Shown here: positions 59,669 through 64,000 of the stretch, one piece after another
How the letters are laid out: the number at the start of each line of letters is the position of its first letter
Numbering within the stretch: the stretch's first letter is position 1
Assembly: GCF_900129375.1 (NCBI RefSeq)
Contig: NZ_FQVN01000004.1
Location: 1-64,000, forward strand
Length of the DNA stretch: 64,000 bases
DNA from: Streptoalloteichus hindustanus
GTDB taxonomy: Bacteria; Actinomycetota; Actinomycetes; Mycobacteriales; Pseudonocardiaceae
Direction of reading: 5' to 3'
Notes under the pieces: model-generated
The model's input: only the letters and a program-made list of their open reading frames with translations
Database searches by the model: none
What the model was told of the DNA's origin: nothing
Translations under genes and position numbers: made by a program

Positions 59669-60568
59669 GTGACGCTCACGCGACGGCACCTCACCCGACG
59701 CTCCCTGCTGGGCGCGGCGGCGCTGCTCCCGCTGGTCGCGGCCACCAGCGAGGCGGCCGCGCCCACGTCCTCCGCCACTCCGGAGAACACCCGCCACGAC
59801 CGGCTGGTCGAGTTGGAGCGGCAGTACGAGGCGCGCCTGGGGGTGTACGCCGTCCACACCGGAACCTGCGCCACCGTCGCCCACCGCGCCGACGAGCGCT
59901 TCGCGTTCTGCTCGACGTTCAAGGGACTGGCGGCGGCGGCGGTCCTGCACCGCAACCCGATGTCCCATCTGGACACTCTGGTCAAGTACACCGAAGCCGA
60001 CCTCATGAAGAGCTCCCGCATCACCAGGCAGCACGTGGACACCGGGATGACGATCCGCGAGCTGTGCGACGCGGCGATCCGCTTCAGCGACGGCACAGCC
60101 GGCAACCTCCTGCTGCGCGACCTCGGCGGGCCGAACCGGCTGACCGCCTACGTGCGCGGCCTCGGCGACCGGGTCACCCGGATGGACCGGATCGAGCCGT
60201 TCATCACGGAAGCCACACCGGGCGACCCCCGCGACACGTCGTCTCCCCGGGCGCTGGGCACCACCTACCGCAAGATCGTGGTGGGCAACGCTCTTCCGTC
60301 GGAGAAGCGGGCCTTCATCCGCGATCTGATGGAGCGCAACGTCACCGGCGGGGATCGCATCCGGGCTGGCGTGGAAAAGGGGTGGGTCGTGGCTGACAAG
60401 ACCGGAACCGGGGACTACGGCACGCTCAACGACATCGGGCTGGTGTGGCCGCCGAACTCCGCGCCGCTGCTCATCTCGATCATGTCCAGCAAGGCCACCA
60501 AGGACGCCGAGTACAAGCAGGCCCTTCTGGCGGACGCCACCAGGTACGCGGTGGAAACCCTCACCTGA
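59669..60568 (+). CDS. Secreted class A beta-lactamase paralogue with altered SDG and omega-loop residues
   Basis: 299 aa. A Tat-like leader (RRHLTRRSLLGAAALLPLVA) is followed by S82-T-F-K85. The SDN motif reads SDG (RFSDGTAGN) and the omega loop reads EPFIT where ExxLN is normal, so N132 and N170 are replaced while the general-base Glu and KTGTG remain. Weak or shifted activity is likely. GAGAGGAAG precedes GTG 59669. It lies 81 bases after the standard enzyme and resembles it throughout, a tandem duplicate that has diverged. SDG variants are, as I recall, known from cephamycin producers; not verified here. Confidence 0.92.
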   Translation: MTLTRRHLTRRSLLGAAALLPLVAATSEAAAPTSSATPENTRHDRLVELERQYEARLGVYAVHTGTCATVAHRADERFAFCSTFKGLAAAAVLHRNPMSHLDTLVKYTEADLMKSSRITRQHVDTGMTIRELCDAAIRFSDGTAGNLLLRDLGGPNRLTAYVRGLGDRVTRMDRIEPFITEATPGDPRDTSSPRALGTTYRKIVVGNALPSEKRAFIRDLMERNVTGGDRIRAGVEKGWVVADKTGTGDYGTLNDIGLVWPPNSAPLLISIMSSKATKDAEYKQALLADATRYAVETLT

Positions 60569-60653
60569 CCGAATCACCACACTCTGTGCGGGCGCGTTTC
60601 CCGTGCGTTGCCAGTGAAACGAGACGCGCGATCGCGCGGAACTGGGGTTAGTT

Positions 60654-61343
60654 GTGTCCAATGTCACCGGTGGTGGGGAGGCTGAACCGTCGGAGGGTAG
60701 CTTCGACGCGGTGCCCACCACGCCCGACGTCGAAGACGACACGCCACCTCCCAGAGAAAAGAGCTCCTGGCGCAGGCGCGTGGTCATCGGCGCGCTGCTG
60801 GCGCTCGTGCTCGGCGAGGCTGTCGTCGGCGCGCTGGGCGTGACCGGCCGGGCGGCGTACGCCTTCGACCGGGTCGCCGGCCAGCCGGCCGCGATCCTTG
60901 ACGAGATTCCGGGTCCGGAGACCGGTCCCGCCTGCCCCGTCGACAAGCGGTACGTCGACGAGCAGCCGGAATCCCTGCGCCCCGACGTGCTGGCGGCCTG
61001 GAACCGGCTGCGGGCCAGGGCGGGGGAGCAGGGCATCCAGTTGTGCCTCAACGACGGCAAGCGGAGCGTGGGCCAGCAGGAGCGGGAGTTCTCCGACGCC
61101 GTGCGGCGCTTCGGCACCCGGGAGCTGGCGGCCAAGTACGTTCTGCCGCCGGAGAAGTCCATGCACGTCAAGGGAATCGCGGTCGACATCCAGCCACTCC
61201 GGGCGGCCGGCTGGGTGGAGCGCAACGGACCCGCGCTGGGGTGGTGCCGCCGCTACCAGAACGAGGAATGGCACTTCGAGTACGACCCGAGCTACGCATC
61301 GGCGGGCTGCCCGCCGATGCTGCCGAGTGCCACCGGGAGCTGA
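60654..61343 (+). CDS. D-alanyl-D-alanine carboxypeptidase, VanY/M15 family
   Basis: 229 aa. A cytoplasmic acidic N-terminus, one membrane helix (VVIGALLALVLGEAVVGALGV, residues about 43-63), then an outside M15B zinc peptidase domain. Zinc ligands and catalytic residues are visible in SMHVKGIAVDI (SxHxxGxAxD) and EEWHFEY (ExxH). It would trim the last D-Ala from wall precursors. Placed after two beta-lactamases, it adds to a wall-remodelling or beta-lactam-response locus. GTG 60654 has only a weak ribosome site. Confidence 0.9.
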   Translation: MSNVTGGGEAEPSEGSFDAVPTTPDVEDDTPPPREKSSWRRRVVIGALLALVLGEAVVGALGVTGRAAYAFDRVAGQPAAILDEIPGPETGPACPVDKRYVDEQPESLRPDVLAAWNRLRARAGEQGIQLCLNDGKRSVGQQEREFSDAVRRFGTRELAAKYVLPPEKSMHVKGIAVDIQPLRAAGWVERNGPALGWCRRYQNEEWHFEYDPSYASAGCPPMLPSATGS

Positions 61344-61478
61344 GCCCCACCGCGCCGGGCCGGTAGCGTTCGCTGCCGGCCCGGTCTCGGGTGTCAGCGG
61401 GCTCCGATGTGTTCGCGCCCTTGTCGGGGTTCCCGCAGGGGCTCTTCGGCCTCGCGGGTCAGAAAGGGGGCGGCGGGC

Positions 61479-62186
61479 ATGGATGTGATCCTGGTTCCCG
61501 GTCTGTGGTTGGACGGTTCCTCCTGGGCGGAGGTCCTTCCCGTGCTGGCGGCCGCGGGGCACCGCACGCGTCCGGTGACGTTGCCCGGCATGGCGTCGAG
61601 GGACGCGGATCGCTCGCGGATCACCTTGCGCGACCACGTCGAGGCGGTGGTGCGGGAGATCGACGCCGTCGATCCGCGAGAGAAGGTCGTTCTGGTGGGG
61701 CACTCCGCCGGGTGCGGCATCTGCCACGCCGCCGTGGACGCCCGGCCTGACCGCGTGACCCGCGCCGTCCACATCGGAGGCTTCCCGTCCGGCGACGGTG
61801 GCGCCGTGGCCGACAGTTTTCCCGAGGAGAACGGCGAGATTCCTTTGCCGGACTGGTCGGTTTTCGGCGACGAGGACCTGGCCGGTCTGGACGAGGACCT
61901 CCGCGCGAGCTTCCGCGAGCGGTCCATCCCCTCACCAGCGCGGATCACTCGGGACGTACAGCGGCTCCGCGACCCACGCCGGTACGACGTCCCGGTCACG
62001 GCCATCGCCACGGAGTACTCCACCGCCATGCTGCGTGACTGGATCGCGCGGAACGTGGAGTCGGTGCGGGAGTTCACGAGGATCCGCCACGTCGAGTACG
62101 TCGACCTGCCCACCGGGCACTGGCCGCAGTTCACCCGACCCCACGACCTCGCGCACGCGATCCTCGCCGCCATCGGCAAACCATGA
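61479..62186 (+). CDS. Alpha/beta-hydrolase
   Basis: 235 aa. The fold starts MDVILVPGLWLDGSSW; the nucleophile elbow is GHSAG (LVGHSAGCGICHAAV) and the catalytic His lies in LPTGHWPQF. AAAGGGGG precedes ATG 61479. A lone gene ending against the convergent deazaflavin-type reductase with a shared hairpin. Substrate unknown. Confidence 0.9.
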   Translation: MDVILVPGLWLDGSSWAEVLPVLAAAGHRTRPVTLPGMASRDADRSRITLRDHVEAVVREIDAVDPREKVVLVGHSAGCGICHAAVDARPDRVTRAVHIGGFPSGDGGAVADSFPEENGEIPLPDWSVFGDEDLAGLDEDLRASFRERSIPSPARITRDVQRLRDPRRYDVPVTAIATEYSTAMLRDWIARNVESVREFTRIRHVEYVDLPTGHWPQFTRPHDLAHAILAAIGKP

Positions 62187-62193
62187 CGGTGCA

Positions 62194-62211
62194 AGGCCCC
62201 GCGCGGGGTCT
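62194..62211. terminator. Shared hairpin terminator
   Basis: CCCC-GCGC-GGGG with flanking AGG/TCT pairing (62194-62211) lies in the 24 bases between the convergent hydrolase and reductase genes and touches the stop of the latter. Confidence 0.65.
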
Positions 62212-62576
62212 CACTTGTCCAGGCGCACGGTGACGGTGACGCGGCCACGGGGATCGCGGCGCGCGACCGCATGTCCAGCGCGGTCCTCGCCGTCCAGGTT
62301 CAGCGAGATGGGGCCGCCCTCGCCCAGGAAGTTGCGCCACCACGTCTTGGAGTCGGGAAACTGCACACCGATCGTCACGACGTCGGCCGCGCGGCGGTAG
62401 GCGACGGGCGTGCTGAACGTCCGTCCCGAGCGCCGTCCCGTGTAGGTGACGACGGTGAACCGCCTGCTCACCAGTCCTCCCCACCGGGGCGAGGACCGCA
62501 GCGCGACCACGCACGCGTTGACCCGACCCACGGCTCGATGCTGGAACCACTTCCTGGCGCGCACAACACCCTCCAT
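62211..62576 (-). CDS. F420-type (DDN-family) nitroreductase/deazaflavin reductase
   Basis: 121 aa. The split-barrel signature is clear: VVTYTGRRSGRTFSTPVAYRRAADVVTIGVQFPDSKTWWRNF. This is the actinobacterial deazaflavin-dependent reductase family, using cofactor F420 to reduce quinones or nitro compounds. Divergent from a TetR gene, whose repressor may control it. Confidence 0.85.
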   Translation of the reverse strand: MEGVVRARKWFQHRAVGRVNACVVALRSSPRWGGLVSRRFTVVTYTGRRSGRTFSTPVAYRRAADVVTIGVQFPDSKTWWRNFLGEGGPISLNLDGEDRAGHAVARRDPRGRVTVTVRLDK

Positions 62577-62708
62577 CGGAACGAACCCGGAAACCTCGGA
62601 CGCAGAACCGCGTCACTTTGTTCGGCGGCGGGGGAAAACCCTCCGCTGTGATCGTCACGCTAGCGCCGCCGGGGGAGTGCGTCATCCGCGTGACCTAAAG
62701 TGAGAGAC

Positions 62709-63389
62709 ATGGGCGCCAGGTCCTCTCGGATGCGGGCCGCCTCGGCCGACTCCGGCGAGGTGCCGGGGCTGCGGGCCGACGCGGCGCACAACCGCAACCG
62801 CATCGTCGAGGTCGCCCGCACCCTGTTCGCCGAACGGGGGATCGACGTGCCGATGGCCACGATTGCCCGGCACGCGCGCGTCGGCGTCGCGACGCTCTAC
62901 CGTCGGTTCCCCACCAGGGAATCACTGATCACCGAGGCGTTCGCGGACCAGTTCGCCGCTTGTTTGTCCGTTGTGGACGAAGCGCTGGCCGACCCGGACC
63001 CGTGGCGCGGGTTCTGCTCCGTCATCGAGAAGATCTGCGCGGTGCAGACCGTCGACCGGTGCTTCGTCCCCGCGTTCGTCACGGCGTTCCCCGACGCGGT
63101 CGACATCGAGCGGGGACGGGAGCGCGCCATGTGGGGGTTCGCCGAGCTGACCAGGCGGGCCAAGCAGAGCGGGCACCTGCGCGCCGACTTCGCGACCGAC
63201 GACCTCACGTTGTTGCTCATGGCCACCAGGGGCATCACCGCCGACTCCCCGGAGAGAACCCTCGCCGCGTCGCGACGGCTCGTCGCGTACCTGCTCAACT
63301 CCGTGCGGGCGGACCACGCCGATCCGAACGAGCCCCTCCCGCCGTCGGTTCCGCTCAGCGTGCACGACCTTCTCCGCTCCCCACGCTGA
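62709..63389 (+). CDS. TetR-family transcriptional regulator
   Basis: 226 aa from ATG 62709 (GTG 62700 also in frame). Helix-turn-helix: IVEVARTLFAERGIDVPMATIARHARVGVATLYRRFPTRESL. The C-terminal region matches TetR regulators with a helical ligand domain. Divergent from the deazaflavin-type reductase (132 bases apart). Confidence 0.92.
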   Translation: MGARSSRMRAASADSGEVPGLRADAAHNRNRIVEVARTLFAERGIDVPMATIARHARVGVATLYRRFPTRESLITEAFADQFAACLSVVDEALADPDPWRGFCSVIEKICAVQTVDRCFVPAFVTAFPDAVDIERGRERAMWGFAELTRRAKQSGHLRADFATDDLTLLLMATRGITADSPERTLAASRRLVAYLLNSVRADHADPNEPLPPSVPLSVHDLLRSPR

Positions 63390-63535
63390 CCGCCGGCTCG
63401 CGCTGAGCGGCTTACCCCGTCGGTAACGCGGGCTCCTCTTCCGTGCGGTTGTTCTCGTCGCTGACCGACCTCACCCGAGCCGTCCGGCGTCCCGGGGGCC
63501 GGTGGCGGGACGCTTGCCAGCCCAGTCGTGAGTCG

Positions 63536-63562
63536 CTATAACGGAGATAAGAGGTTATAACG
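63536..63562 (+). promoter_or_regulatory. A/T-rich direct repeat with GTTATAAC palindrome
   Basis: CTATAACG (63536-63543) and TTATAACG (63555-63562) recur 19 bases apart; the second lies in the perfect palindrome GTTATAAC (63554-63561). They end 22 bases before the epimerase start in a region otherwise GC-rich, so an operator or promoter element is likely. Confidence 0.5.
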
Positions 63563-63584
63563 ACGATGAGGGGATGTTGCCGCT

Positions 63585-64000
63585 ATGCGGGTGGTGCTGG
63601 GTACTGGGCCGGTGGGTCTGTCCCTGGTCGACGAGCTGGTCGGACGCGGGTACGCCGTGCGCGTGGTCAACCGGTCGGGCAGGGCGGAGTTGCCGGAAGG
63701 ATCGACGCTGGTCAGAACCGACGTGTCCGATCGACGGGCGCTAGCCGAGGTGATCGGGGACGCCGAGGTCGTCTACAACTGCACGCACGTCCCGTACGCG
63801 CGGCAGACCACGGTGTTGCCGCTGATCCAGGACTCGCTGATCGACGCGGTCGGCGCGTCGGGCGCGCGGTTGGTCACGGTCGAGACCCTGAGCATGTACG
63901 GGCCGTCCGGCGGAGCGCCGATGACCGAGCGCACCCCGCTCGCCGCCACCTCGCGCAAGGGGCGGGTCCGCGCCCGCATGGTCGAGCGCTACCTGGACAG
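63585..64000 (+). CDS. NAD-dependent epimerase/dehydratase-like protein (partial, runs off right edge)
   Basis: 138 codons are visible. The start MRVVLGTGPVGLSLVDELVGRGYAVRVVNRSG is a Rossmann motif (GxGxxG-like GTGPVGLSL), followed by DVSDRRALAEVIGDAEVVYNCTHVPYARQ and LVTVETLSMYGPS, as in atypical SDR/epimerase proteins where the Tyr after MYG would be catalytic. ATG 63585 has GAGGGG about 11 bases upstream. The C-terminal half lies outside the window. Confidence 0.85.
   Translation, partial: MRVVLGTGPVGLSLVDELVGRGYAVRVVNRSGRAELPEGSTLVRTDVSDRRALAEVIGDAEVVYNCTHVPYARQTTVLPLIQDSLIDAVGASGARLVTVETLSMYGPSGGAPMTERTPLAATSRKGRVRARMVERYLD

Overview
The window is chromosomal DNA from a high-GC actinomycete, most likely of the Pseudonocardiales (Saccharothrix/Actinosynnema type). 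That placement is inferred from the very high GC at third codon positions, the XRE/DUF397 gene pairs, the density of TetR regulators, the modular synthase genes and the abundance of GTG starts. I see no rRNA, tRNA, CRISPR array, transposase or integrase. Genes are tightly packed, and many are translationally coupled through ATGA or GTGA overlaps.

Layout. 1-1000: three small minus-strand genes (zinc-finger-like, hypothetical, membrane) face an XRE regulator across a palindromic operator. 1.2-3.1 kb: the XRE regulator followed by three DUF397 genes. 3.1-6.0 kb: a sensor kinase, a kinase-like membrane protein without the phospho-acceptor His, and a LuxR-type response regulator, all overlapping. 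6.2-12.3 kb: a small protein, an AAA+ ATPase of the type found with contractile injection systems, and a 1244-residue protein, with no injection machinery nearby. 12.7-15.5 kb: an FAD oxidoreductase coupled to an ECF41 sigma factor, then a GNAT enzyme. 15.5-19.8 kb: a coupled four-gene minus operon (PLP decarboxylase, DUF3326, FAD oxidase, VOC enzyme) that looks like a small undescribed pathway. 20.2-24.8 kb: two short-chain-type enzymes, a TetR with twin operators, a nitroreductase and an MFS exporter.

25-50 kb is secondary-metabolite territory: a decayed C-A-T synthetase protein, an intact A-T didomain, a 1933-residue propeller-like protein of unknown role, a secreted fascin-like protein, an MFS exporter, and a PKS operon. 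In that operon a highly reducing KS-AT-DH-MT-ER-KR-ACP synthase is followed by an anchored extracytoplasmic protein and an MmpL transporter, an arrangement reminiscent of polyketide lipid synthesis and export.

50.1-54.1 kb: an EamA exporter and a threonine dehydratase face each other. Between them sits a 1.93-kb cassette with two genes (a DUF4365 nuclease-like protein and an unknown partner), bounded by 68-bp direct repeats that each contain a hairpin. This is the best candidate for a compact mobile, possibly defensive, module. 54.4-56.6 kb: a conserved hypothetical, a TetR and a methyltransferase with paired operators. 56.6-61.3 kb: a cell-wall/beta-lactam locus with a cytoplasmic beta-lactamase-fold enzyme, its LysR, two secreted class A beta-lactamases (one with altered active-site residues) and a VanY-like peptidase. 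61.4-64 kb: a hydrolase, a deazaflavin-type reductase, a TetR and the start of an epimerase that runs off the end.

Coordinates and domains were read by eye; no database search was possible.
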